From contig CAUWAG010000020.1 in assembly GCA_963556695.1 (NCBI GenBank), positions 2,666,001-2,730,000 of the forward strand: a stretch of DNA of 64,000 bases, read 5' to 3'. Origin of the DNA: Anthostomella pinea (Eukaryota > Ascomycota > Sordariomycetes > Xylariales > Xylariaceae). Shown one piece after another: positions 1 through 12,126 of the stretch (its first letter is position 1; each line of letters begins with the position of its first letter). The position numbers were made by a program, and so were the translations under genes. The notes beneath the pieces are model-generated. The model saw only the letters and a program-made list of their open reading frames with translations. It did no database searches and had not been told where the DNA came from.

Positions 1-66
1 GCACCACCCCAAGAGTCAGCAAGAGTCTGCCTCTTTTGATGCCATGCGCACCCATCCCGAACTCAC

Positions 67-439
67 CTATGGAGCCACCGATGGCAATCATCTGCAGGTG
101 GCGGCCCTTGAGCTTGCGCGCCAGGTGCGACTGGGCGGTCTGCAGCGTGGCCTGGCGCATGTCGTAGTAGTGCGACTGCGCGCGGCGGCCGGCGAGCATG
201 GACAGGTGCTGCGGGCGGGCAGGCCCGGCGGCGTGGAAATCGCTGAAGGGGTTCTTGGGGGTGATGCGCTGGTTGGGGTCGCGGCGAAAACCGTCGACAA
301 GGCGGTCCAAGAAGCGCGGCGGCGTGGTCTCGTCGTACAGCGGCTCGCGCATGGTGTAGCTGCTCCCCGGTGCCAGCGAGCCTTCCTTGATGGGGAAGAT
401 GTTCATCTCGATGTCGTGGCTGTACGATGGCGGCGGCAT
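67..439 (-). CDS. Amino-acid permease, N-terminal exon only (partial)
   Basis: Only the first coding exon lies in the window; the rest continues past base 1. On the minus strand the ATG at 439 opens a frame of about 124 codons. It ends with LKGRHLQMIAIGGSIG immediately before a canonical GTGAGT donor (bases 61-66). That segment is the signature just before and into the first membrane helix of fungal general amino-acid permeases of the APC superfamily (Gap1/Dip5 type), which import amino acids across the plasma membrane by proton symport. The preceding residues form a polar cytosolic tail containing a PKNPFSDF segment, as usual for this family. Substrate range cannot be judged. The start is the first in-frame ATG that gives a sensible tail; a slightly earlier start is possible. 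Confidence 0.8.
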
Positions 440-1291
440 GTTGGGCACGTCTCTGGGTCCGCCTTGCGGGCGGGGAGGGCGGGGAGGGCGCGGAGGCGCT
501 CTTGGGCTCGCGGTGTGCGATGCGGCCGGTCGTGAGGCATTGAACGGCCTGCGGTCAGTCGTGTGCGCGCAATCCTGCCGCCCTTGCGGTGCGCCGTTGG
601 ACGCTCGCGATCGGTTGTCGTCGGACTGTGTCGTGGTTGTCGTCGCCAATGTCGTCGCCAATGTCGTCGTCGTCCGGTATGGTAGCGGCAATGTTGCTGC
701 AACGGTTGTGCGACGGCGTGTCGTGTGCCGTGTGTCGTGTGTCGTGTGTGGTACGCAGGTTGTCAAGTACGTAGGTACCCGATAAGAATAGTAACCTGTG
801 CTGTCGATCCGACGTTACCCTGTGCCACCCTGCCCTGCCTGCCACCTGCCACCTGCCATCATGATCCTGCCACCTAACCCGCCGTGTTCACCTTGGTCCT
901 TGGCAATCCTGCCGGCCAGGCGGTCAGGCGGTCAGGACAGGTCCGTGACACAGCATCTTGATAGGTCGCTTTTGATGCCTGCTCAACTTGCTCACAGTTC
1001 TGTAGGTTAGAGGTTTAGACTGTCTTCATTCCAATAGAGGCCGTCGTCTATCAATTATAAGTGCTCCATGTGGGTATGCATTCGGCACCTACTTATTACA
1101 TACCTACATGTAAGTACTTAACCCAGGTAGTCGAAACTCGGGTAGTCGAGTACAGTGCACAGCGATAATCCTCACACAGTTTGTATACATCTCGACATTT
1201 GAGCTGGGCCAGGAAGAAACAATCAATCCACAAATCAGTAGCTACGAGTCTTGGTATACGGTTTGAGTCCGGCCCATAGCTCTTAGCTTGC
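440..1291. other. Intergenic, permease to GH47 gene
   Basis: No gene is supported. The segment holds GTCGTC-rich low-complexity sequence near 600-690 and a run of TACCTA/TAAGTAC motifs near 1085-1130. It would contain the permease promoter and the 3' end of the mannosidase transcript. Confidence 0.6.
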
Positions 1292-3570
<2,279 letters not shown>

Positions 3571-4130
3571 CGGGCCTTACAGCAGCATTGATGATTAAGC
3601 TAACGTCGTTATGTACAGCGGGCAGTCGCGACCATAACCAAGCCCCTGACTATAACCACGAGATAACCACGAGCACAGGCACGGGCACAGGCACGGGCAC
3701 AGGCACGGGCACAGGTACAGGCAGAACCACGATGACGGATCTCGTCCGGGGGTGAAGCTATCGCGGGTCGACGGGTAAAGGCAGGCAGCACTGAGTAAGT
3801 AGCTTGAGTATGTACCTATAGTCCAAAAAAGAACGAACGACTAGGTAACAACGAGTAAGAAAAGAAGAATATTTTTCTGTCTTGTCCCTTTTTACGCGTC
3901 TGGCTGTCTTCGGTTTTGTATCGTAGGTATCGTGTCTCGTCGTGTCGTGTCGTTTCGTCTCGTGCGCTCGGGAAACGGCGTCCCTTGATACTACCTCCCT
4001 ACTAGCGCCAACGATCGACGACCCGAAAGGACAGCAACTTCCAACTAGCAACCTGCAAGCCAAGGTTCATTTACCCCACATGCAATGGAAGCTTCAATGT
4101 GGGTCATAATAGGTACGTACAGTTAAGTAG
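3571..4130. other. Upstream region of the GH47 gene
   Basis: No coding gene is supported. It carries a 12-bp minisatellite (3674-3723) and short GTCGT/TCGTG repeats near 3930-3970, then passes abruptly into the AT-rich island at about 4130. Confidence 0.6.
3674..3723. repeat. Minisatellite, 12-bp unit CACAGGCACGGG
   Basis: About four head-to-tail copies of CACAGGCACGGG, the last one degenerate, about 100 bp upstream of the mannosidase start codon. Confidence 0.85.
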
Positions 4131-5078
4131 GGCTCCGACTTCTATTATACGTATAATGTATAATACGTATAATATAATATAATATCGGTATAATAAGCTG
4201 TTATACATATAACAAAACGAAACAACTTATTTTTACGGGTATATATAAAAGTGATATATATATTACATAATACGCGGGTTGTTCAAATCGGATTTTTATT
4301 ATAAATTCGAGCTTTAAAAGGCTCCTCAAGCTCAAAAAAGAAACTCTATGGCTATTTTATTAGTTATATTAATAAATTTGAATAAATCAGTTACTTTAAA
4401 ATACTTGACTATTTATTAATTATCTTATTAAAGTTATTGTTAAGTTCATTAATAGTTATTTACTTTAATAATTTAAATTAACGTAAATAAAAGCTAATTT
4501 ATCGGGTTTTTACTGGTTTAAAGCGTTTTTTACGCGTTTTATATATAATTTTCAGCTTAAAATACGCGTTTAAAAGGTATTGAATTAAGTACTGTATGAT
4601 ATAACCGCTTTATAAGTTTTAAAAATAAGCTTTCAAAGGTTTTGATAACTTTTCCAAAGGTTTTCAAAGCATAAATGTAGTTATATAAGCTATAAATAAC
4701 GTTAAAAATACCTTTATAAAAATAAAAGGGTAAACCTTTCTTATAGAATATTATTAAAGCTTAAACAGATTTTTAAAAAGATTCTTAATATAATTAACGA
4801 TAATTTATTGATATATAGCTAGTATATAACTACTTATAATAACAAGATTTGACGCTTATATATTTTGATTATAACCGTTTAATTATTTTAATATTCAGGC
4901 GTTTAAAGCCTTAAAACATAGCTAACAATTGATCGCTTGAATATTAATATTAAGATTTTATTATAATAATTGCTATTATTATTAAATAACTTTTTATTAA
5001 ATAATTAACTGCTTTGAATATACGCATTTTAAATCCGACATTTTTTAAGCTTCCATAATAAGTATAGTAATTTATATT

Positions 5079-5531
5079 TGTTGGAACAGGCTTGACCGAT
5101 CAATCATAATACTCGAGTATGGGTCAAAGTCATGATGTTGCTGATGGGTTGGTTTGAGTGGTCTAGCTGGACTCCCAGGTCTGGCTAAGTGACCTCATGT
5201 GATGGATCTGACATCCATCCATCTATTCACGGTGGTACGTGCGCTCATCAGGTGATCTGGTGGGGTGGACGCGTTACCCCGCTGCACTCACTATGGATAA
5301 TTGTGGAGCGGGATTGAAGATCTAATCCCCCACCAGAATTGGCTGGTGGTTCTGATCCTTCTTCCCTCCTCACCAGTAGATTCTTATTCATCTGGAGTAA
5401 TAGATGGGCATCTTCGTCCTGAGCTGCCAGCTGTTCCGTGACACCTCACAATCCGGTATCTAATCTATTATCTAATCATACATGTGGGTTTGGTATGGAT
5501 GGTTGGAATGTGGGATCGCATGGATCTAACA
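5079..5531. mobile_element. Solo LTR, 453 bp
   Basis: Starts TGTTGG and ends CTAACA, an imperfect TG...CA inverted terminus, and is flanked on both sides by the identical 5-bp sequence ATATT (5074-5078 and 5532-5536). It is GC-balanced within the AT-rich island and has no coding content. This is the structure left when a retrotransposon's two LTRs recombine. The TGTTGGAA-type start resembles Ty1/copia LTRs, but the family is an inference. Confidence 0.85.
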
Positions 5532-6235
5532 ATATTAATGTTTTAAGTTATTTTCACTACTTATCGTTATTCATAATTTTATCAATCTTTTATAAAGTCT
5601 TCTTATCTTTATTCGTAATATTTAAAAGAGTTTAAAAATCAATAATAACATTTAATTGATTAATTTTTTTACAAAGAACCTCGTAATTTATTTAATAAGA
5701 TATTACATAGCGTTATTATGATTTTTAATGTGTAATAGTTACTTAAAAAACCTTTAACTTCCTTAAATTTATACAGTTAAAAATATTATAATGATAATCT
5801 TTCAAAACCTTTTATGAATATGATAGCTAATTAATAAGTCTTTTTATACGGTATAAGCTTAAAAATCTTTTTAATTAACAATTATAAAGAATATAATCGT
5901 ATAATACCTTACAAATTAAACTAAAATTATATTTAAACTTTTCAATAAACAAATTTTATTATATTGTACATACTTATGCTGAAAACGGTAATCTTTTTAA
6001 AATCATTATTAATATTTCGCGGAGCTTAAGTAATAAAATGTTAATATAATTATTTTTAGTTATTTATATAAATCTTATATTTAAAATCTTTTAATAAAAT
6101 AACGGCTTAATTAATAAGTATTGCTATTTATACCTTACTAAAATTCCTTATATATACCTTCTCTTTTAACTATAATTATTAGTTAGTTAATAACTATTAA
6201 CTAACCAGCCAGATAGCCTAGCTGTTAAAAGTACG

Positions 6236-7270
6236 ATGATTAAAAATTATACAACGTTTATATATATATTTTAATTATAATAGCTACTCAAATTGGCTCC
6301 TGTAATTTAATTATAACGCATACAATGGTTTAAAATTATATAACGTTCTGTGACGAGCCGTCTAACCTATAAGGCTAAAGGGTTCTATAGGGTTTATGTT
6401 CTGAAGTAAGTCAACACAAAGGACAATAGAGGCTTCTGTCAACTAGAAGACACTCAGATGCTGGGACTTGGTCTGATCCGGGGAATCACTGAATAGTCGA
6501 GTCGTCAGGAGATTTCTCCCATCTTAGGGTTGGCTAAAATGCTTAGATTGATCACTGAGGCAGAGACTGTCTATCTATCTGGTTAGGAAATGTCTGTCCT
6601 TATATATCCAATCTCTCCCTCACTGATTAGGTGGCTCACCCTGGATCACCAGTGATCCAAGGTGATCCAGTGATCAAAATTCTTAGTCACGTGACCCAGG
6701 TTCTGCTGGTCACGTGATCTGTGTACCGTTGCTCCGTTGCTCCGATCTCTCCACTGATCAGCACCCCACTCACTGGTCAACCTGTTTCCAATCGTCCCCT
6801 CTGGACCTGCTATCAGGCCGCATTGTTCGTTGGTTCGTAACACGTTTATATGTAAATTTTAATTATAATAGCTATTTAAATCGGCTACTATAGTTTAATT
6901 ATAACGAATATAATAATTTCAAATTATATAATGTTTATATATAAACTTTAATCATAATAGCTATCTATATCGGCTACCGTAACCTAGTTATAACGGATAT
7001 AATAATTAAAAAATATATAGCGTTTATATATAAACTTCGATTAAACGCGACCGATAGCCAGCCGATTAATGTTACTTATTTTTCTATAAAAAATACAATA
7101 ATTTAAAAGTATATAACATTTTTATATGAGACTTAGTCATAACGGCTATTTAATTCGTCTAATTCAAATATGTCGGATATAATAATTTAAAACTATATAG
7201 CATTTTTATACAAAAGTCGATCATAAAAATTATTAAGCGTATTCAACGTTATATATCGAAATAAGTGGCT
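6236..7270. repeat. Degenerate tandem array, about 85-95 bp units
   Basis: A phrase of the form ATATAACGTTTATATATAAA, then TTAATCATAATAGCTAT, then a CGGCTAC-like segment, then ATAACGGATATAATAAT recurs about every 85-95 bp. Unit starts fall near 6240, 6330, 6918, 7007, 7103 and 7187. The second unit is split by the LTR at 6349-6842. Copies differ mainly by transitions, as expected for an array aged under RIP. Confidence 0.7.
6349..6842. mobile_element. Solo LTR, 494 bp
   Basis: Begins TGTGACGA and ends TCGTAACA; the ends are inverted with one mismatch. The 5-bp flanks are CGTTC (left) and CGTTT (right), a target duplication with one transition. It interrupts a unit of the tandem array, and removing it restores that unit. 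Interior sequence is GC-balanced and contains repeated GATC-rich and CACGTGA motifs. No coding content; family not assigned. Confidence 0.8.
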
Positions 7271-8008
7271 TAGTTATAATTAGTAACATGTAGTTATAAG
7301 TATAATTAAAAAATAAATTATAAATACGGAATTTTAATAAAGTGTAAATAGCAATACTTTAATTAATAGCTATATCGAAATATTAAGCACTTATATATAT
7401 ATATAAGATCATTTAATTTTTTAAATATCAAGTTTATATATATAAAACTTATTATTAACTTTATAATATAAGCTTTATATTCGGTTTCTTTAAATTACTC
7501 GTCATTTAATTAAAGCTTTAAAATCGAAATATTTAAATGCAAAGTTAAGCTAGTAGAAAGCTTTTTGATTTAATAATCTTATATTCGATAAAAAGCTTAT
7601 TATTATAATAAATAGCTCGAGCTGTTTAAAAGTAAAAAAGGTAATATTAAAGCGCGTTAAGCTTATATATAGCGGTATCTAAAAGCTTTTAGGTATTACT
7701 TTATTTATAATTGACTTACTTAAGATACTTTTTATATATAATACAAATCTTAAGGTATTTTTACAACTGCATTATGCCTGATTTAATAGTAATAATAGTT
7801 TTGTAATAAACATAACGAACGCGCTTTTAATAAAAAGTGCTATAATTCCTTAACGTAAATTAAAAGGGTATAATATCGGTTAAAAAAAGTATCTTACAGT
7901 AAGATAGCTTTCAAATCTTTATAATAGCCAAATAACAAATAGTTAAAAGTAAAAAAGCAGTTAATAGTTAAAAAATAATAGTTTAAAAGCTTTATAAGGT
8001 AACAAAAA

Positions 8009-8224
8009 TGTCACGGCGAGCGTACTGAGGAGCTGGGACATGGCCGGCAGCAAGCAGCTATTACTCTATTGACGAGAATATCAAGACTAGAGAGGAAAGG
8101 AAGAGAGAGAGAAAGAGATAGGTACAGTGGGAGGTTGCCTCTTTAAGGAGATTCTTTGGTCAGATCCTTCCCCTATTGGGAAGTATCCGCTTGTCATGTG
8201 GGAAGGTCTGTGCAGGCCGTCACA
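8009..8224. mobile_element. Solo LTR, 216 bp
   Basis: Begins TGTCACGGC and ends GCCGTCACA, inverted with one mismatch, and is flanked by AAAAA on both sides. The short length and TGTCAC terminus are compatible with a Ty3/gypsy LTR. Because the flank is a homopolymer, the target duplication is weaker evidence here than at the other two sites. Confidence 0.7.
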
Positions 8225-8345
8225 AAAAAAGTTAATACCTTTAAATCTATTATACGGGTTATTATACTGCTTTATTATAGGTATAATGATATTATACCGG
8301 GTAGTAGTATAATACCCGTATAATAGGTTATTATACGTATATATC

Positions 8346-8555
8346 GGAGGCCTACCGTTGAGTCTTGACAGTGGGGGCGGGGCCTGATGCTGACCCCACC
8401 ATGGTCCATGGATGGCAGTCGCGTTTTAGTTGAAGCTGTCACTTGAATCGCGTCTCCCAACCCAACTTGTACTACCTTAAGCCCCGACAGTGTGTAGCTG
8501 ACTAGGCGAACAGAGACCGACAACTCCAGCTTGATACTCAGGAAGTCTCATCAAC
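8346..8555. promoter_or_regulatory. Short GC-balanced leader of ATG10
   Basis: Only about 210 bp separate the AT-rich island from the ATG10 start codon, so the promoter must lie in this segment or within the island. No specific motif is claimed. Confidence 0.35.
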
Positions 8556-9473
8556 ATGAACCAGCCCGCCCAGCATCGTTCCGCCTACGAACGCTACCCC
8601 TTCCTGACCCCTGAGGAATTCGCCGAAGCATGCCACTATCTCGATCGCAAGTACTGCCAGGCTACCCTAGGTGCTCTCCGGAAAGAATGGCGCCTCCACG
8701 TCCACAACGCCCTGGACAGTTCCTATGGACATCACGACGGCCTGATCACTTTCTTGCAGATCACTAGGTCGCTGGAGGATAGGGCAGTCGACCACGACCT
8801 GGCCGCCCAGCTGGGCAGTATCAACCTGGCCGGCCCAACTACGACAGCTGACCAGATGATGGTCGAACTGGAGGAGTCAGACAAGGTTCGTTGTTAAACG
8901 TAGTCATTGCCATCACAAACGAGAAACCCGGCTGAGACTCACCCAGGAGGTTCTTCCTATCTCATCCAGGACCAGGGCATCCAGAGCCAGTTTCCAAGCG
9001 CGCCATGTCGTTTATGAGATTCATCTTCATCCGACCTATCAAGCGCCGTGTCTCTGGTTTAGCCTACATAACCTGCCCTTCGGCCAATCCGCCATGGACA
9101 TCGAAACCGTCTTCCGATGGTTGGTTCCAAACCAGTTCGAGAATGCTCTCCGAGGCCAAGGCCCCATCGGCGGCATTTCAATCGACGTGCGTTTTTTCTT
9201 TTTCTTTTCTTACTCCACCTATACTGAACGAGTCAATCATGTGTCCTCATGCAGGGGAGTTCATTGCCTCTACCTCAACGACTAATGTGAAGTGTACAGC
9301 ATCATCCCGTCACCGGCGTACCGACCTTTTTCGTCCATCCCTGTCTGCTCGGAGACGCCATGACTGGCTTTGACTGCTCCAAAGAAGATTACCTCATGGT
9401 CTGGCTCGGTTTGGTCGGAGGATGTGTCGGGCTCTGGGTCCCGAAAGAGATGGCCATGACTATTGGAGCCTGA
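8556..9473 (+). CDS. ATG10: Autophagy E2-like enzyme Atg10 (three exons)
   Basis: Atg10 transfers the ubiquitin-like Atg12 to Atg5 through a catalytic cysteine, in the cytosol, for autophagosome expansion. Exons are 8556-8885, 8947-9186 and 9300-9473, giving 247 aa. The first donor is the unusual GTTCGT, and the frame is continuous across it. Recognition rests on the E2-like core: VVYEIHLHPTYQAPCLWF, LPFGQSAMDIETVFRWLV, and the active-site block HHPVTGVPTFFVHPC, where the last Cys is the expected catalytic residue. The C-terminus (DYLMVWLGLVGGCVGLWVP) also fits Atg10. The gene converges on the U2 snRNP gene, with 110 bp between the stop codons. Confidence 0.9.
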
Positions 9474-9583
9474 GACTGGTCCCTGCGGATTGCAGACCGG
9501 GTTCCATATGTGCCACGGCCACGGCCAGGGCCAGCGGCGCGTCCAATGAGGCATGTGGCCTAACAAGCCAGGTGGCCCGGTCC

Positions 9584-10321
9584 TCATTCGTCGTCACTGT
9601 CCTCCTCCATTGCTACATCCTCGTCACTCTCGTCCTCTTCCTCCTCGTCACGGGTTCGCTTCTGCCCGCGCGTATCAGGACTTGCCGCATCTGTCATGAT
9701 ACGATCGCCGCTCTGCGGTGGCTTCGCAGGCAGACCGTGGGGCACGGAAGTGGCGGCCGACGCTGCCGAACCTGGCGCCGGAGCATTGAAGATGCTCTGC
9801 TGCGTTTCCGTCATTTCGACATCGGCGGCGGCGGAACCCGGCAACTTATATGTGCCATCCAGCTTGGCAATCGTGTCCGACTTGGACTTGGCGTACTGGA
9901 TTCTCTGCGTAGACGCGATTAGCTAGCCCCGGCATAGATAGATGGATATGGTAGTATACGCACAAGTTCCCTGCCCAAGAACTGAAAGCCTTCCAGAGAT
10001 CGCAGCGCTTGTGTGGCTGCTTGTGTGTCGCGGAAGACGATGTGCGCTTGGCCGCGCATCTTCATGGTCTTCAGGGCCACAACATCGAGGACGGGACCGT
10101 AGGTTGAGAATAGCATGTACAGGGCGGTTTTTAGATCGGCTTTGTTGGTCTTGGCCGACGGGAGGTTGGTGACATAGAGCCTATGGTGATATGTGAGCGC
10201 CGTTCGCGTGTATCGAGAGTCGCGCGTTCATAGTCAACACTTACGTTTGGTTTGGCGGAATAGGAGGGAACTTGACCGCAGCCTTGGGCGGCGGAGCGCG
10301 TGTTGCGGTGGCAGTAGCCAT
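9584..10321 (-). CDS. MSL1: U2 snRNP protein B'' (single RRM)
   Basis: U1A/U2B'' family RNA-binding protein of the U2 snRNP, acting in the nucleus during branch-site recognition. Exons on the minus strand are 10321-10245, 10180-9964 and 9904-9584, giving 204 aa. One RRM covers roughly residues 26-105: RNP2 is LYVTNL and RNP1 is MRGQAHIVF, ending in LRIQYAKSKSD, the classical end of this family's first RRM. The second RRM of metazoan U1A/U2B'' is absent, as in yeast Msl1. It is replaced by a low-complexity tail ending in an acidic run rich in Glu, Asp and Ser. It is divergent from the Arp2/3 gene, with 314 bp between start codons. Confidence 0.9.
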
Positions 10322-10635
10322 GGTGGAAGGTCGTTGGAGAGTGGTCGTCTTGTTGTATGAATGGGTGCGCGGTTGATGCTGTTTCAATGTTTGGTGCGCA
10401 GAGAGTACAGTGAACTTTGGAAGACGGGGACTTTTCAACCCGATCGACGAATAATTCTCAGCTTGCCATCCGCCACGACATGCGCCACAAATTGGTGGGA
10501 TGTGCATGTGTGGCTGCAACTCTAACACCCCCACTTCAACTCCAACAGTTCCCTTTCCAGTTCAACTCACGACGAAAGCCGATGTGGTAGTAGAGAGATA
10601 TACTCCTATCACGAGACTGGATACCACCCTGCAAG
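10322..10635. promoter_or_regulatory. Shared divergent promoter, MSL1 / ARPC1
   Basis: The two start codons face away from each other across 314 bp, so this interval must hold both 5' leaders and promoters. No TATA box or named operator is evident. Confidence 0.5.
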
Positions 10636-11861
10636 ATGGCCGCTCCCGAGGTTCACCACCTCTTCCACCATCCGATTGCCGACCACTCGTTCTCTGCTGA
10701 CCGCAAGACGCTGGCCGTCGCCAAAGACTCGGCTCTCGAGCTGTATGGCAGAGTGGGCAGCGCCTTCAAGTTGAAGGACGAGTTGAAGGGCCACGACAAG
10801 ACCATCACCAGTGTCGATATCGCCGCCAACAGTGGCCGCATTGTCACATGTTCTCAAGGTGCCATCTACCCAGCCATCTACCCACGCACTTGCGCCGTCT
10901 GGGAGTCACGAGTCTAATCTGGGAGACAGACCGAAACGCCCTGGTCTGGGAGCCGTCCCCTACGGGCTACAAGCCCACCCTAGTTCTCCTGCGCATTGCT
11001 CGAGCAGCGACCTTCGTCCGCTGGTCTCCTTCCGAGACCAAGTTCGCCGTCGGATCTGGTGACCGCGTCATCGCCGTCTGCTACTTTGAGGAGGAGAACG
11101 ACTGGTGGGTATCTAAGCACTTGAAGAAGCCCATTCGGAGCACCATCACCACCGTCAACTGGCATCCCAACTCGGTCCTGCTGGCTGCTGGCTCCACCGA
11201 CGCCCATGCCAGAGTCTTCTCCAGCTTCATCAAGGGTGTCGATGCCCGTCCAGAACCTAGCGTATGGGGGGAGCGCCTGCCTTTCAACACCGTCTGTGGC
11301 GAGTTCCTCAACAACTCGGCCGGCTGGGTACACTCGGTCGCCTTCTCGCCCAGCGGCAATGCTCTTGCTTTTGCCGCCCATGACAGCAGCATTACCGTTG
11401 TCTACCCAACGGGCCCAGAGCAACCCCCGCAGGCCGTCATTAGTGTCAACACTCAATTGTTACCTTTCATGAGCATGATATGGAACGGTGAAACCGAAAT
11501 CATTGCGGCTGGCTACGACTGTGAGGCCTTCCGATTTCAAGGAGATTCCTCGGGCTGGCAGCTGAGTGGTACCCTGGAAGCCAAAGGAAGACCTGGCTTG
11601 GGCGATGCCCGAGAAGAGTCCGCGTTGAACATGTTCCGACAAATGGATTTGAAGGGCAAGGTCAAGGACGACACTCAGCTCAAGACGGTTCACCAGAATA
11701 CCATATCGACAGTCCGTATCTACGAGGGGAACGGCGAGTCCGTAAGCAAGTTCAGCAGTAAGTTCTTCACTACCTTTCGAGGCCTTTTTCTCTTGTCCTC
11801 TAGGCTAATGCGGCACAAAGCAAGCGGTGTTGATGGTAGAGTGGTCATTTGGAACACCTAA
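10636..11861 (+). CDS. ARC40: Arp2/3 complex 40-kDa WD-repeat subunit (ARPC1)
   Basis: ARPC1 is the beta-propeller subunit of the Arp2/3 complex, which nucleates branched actin at endocytic patches. Exons are 10636-10858, 10930-11757 and 11821-11861, giving 363 aa, the usual family size. Visible features include the N-terminal LFHHPIADHSFSADRKTLAV, the blade segment GHDKTITSVDIA, CSQDRNALVWEP spanning the first splice site, TITTVNWHPNSVLLAAGSTD, WVHSVAFSPSGNALAFAAHD and the closing strand SGVDGRVVIWNT. The stretch HQNTISTVRIYE before the last intron is typical of ARPC1. Sla1 is encoded about 28 kb away and acts in the same actin-patch pathway, but there is no operon relation. Confidence 0.95.
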
Positions 11862-12126
11862 GAGTTTAGATACTGAGTGTCATAGAGCCAAACGGAATGT
11901 TGCAGCACTGCTCGCTCTTGATCCTTTGCCTCTGGCGCTTTCTCTCCATTCTTCCTCTGACACATCCTCGCAGACTATCATGTCTGTGTCCCCTGAATCT
12001 CTGAATCTCTGAGGCGCTGGAAGTGTCCGGTTCCTCGGCCTATGTCCCATTGATCTCTTGGTGTGCCCCTATAAGTACTGAAGTCGTTCGATTCCCGTGA
12101 AATTACCAATACCCACCCCAGTGGTC

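Larger units (their letters stand above)
4130..8345. repeat. AT-rich, RIP-like decayed island
   Basis: About 4.2 kb with almost no open frame, dominated by TA, TTA and AAT steps, in sharp contrast with the roughly balanced flanks. This is what RIP leaves behind: C-to-T and G-to-A change favouring TpA over CpA. Borders are abrupt, near 4130 on the left and 8345 on the right. Three GC-richer segments inside it are annotated separately as solo LTRs. The original repeat family of the decayed sequence is not recognisable. No gene, centromere motif or rDNA could be supported. Confidence 0.85.

Noticed and set aside
44..535. 163-codon plus-strand frame at the left edge
   Set aside because: Antisense shadow of the permease exon, whose motif and splice donor are clear on the minus strand.
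5438..5635. 65-codon frame within the AT island
   Set aside because: Spans the end of the solo LTR and AT-rich sequence; no family resemblance.
4130..8345. Centromere or origin interpretation of the AT island
   Set aside because: Too short and contains ordinary LTR insertions; nothing specific supports a centromere or replication origin.
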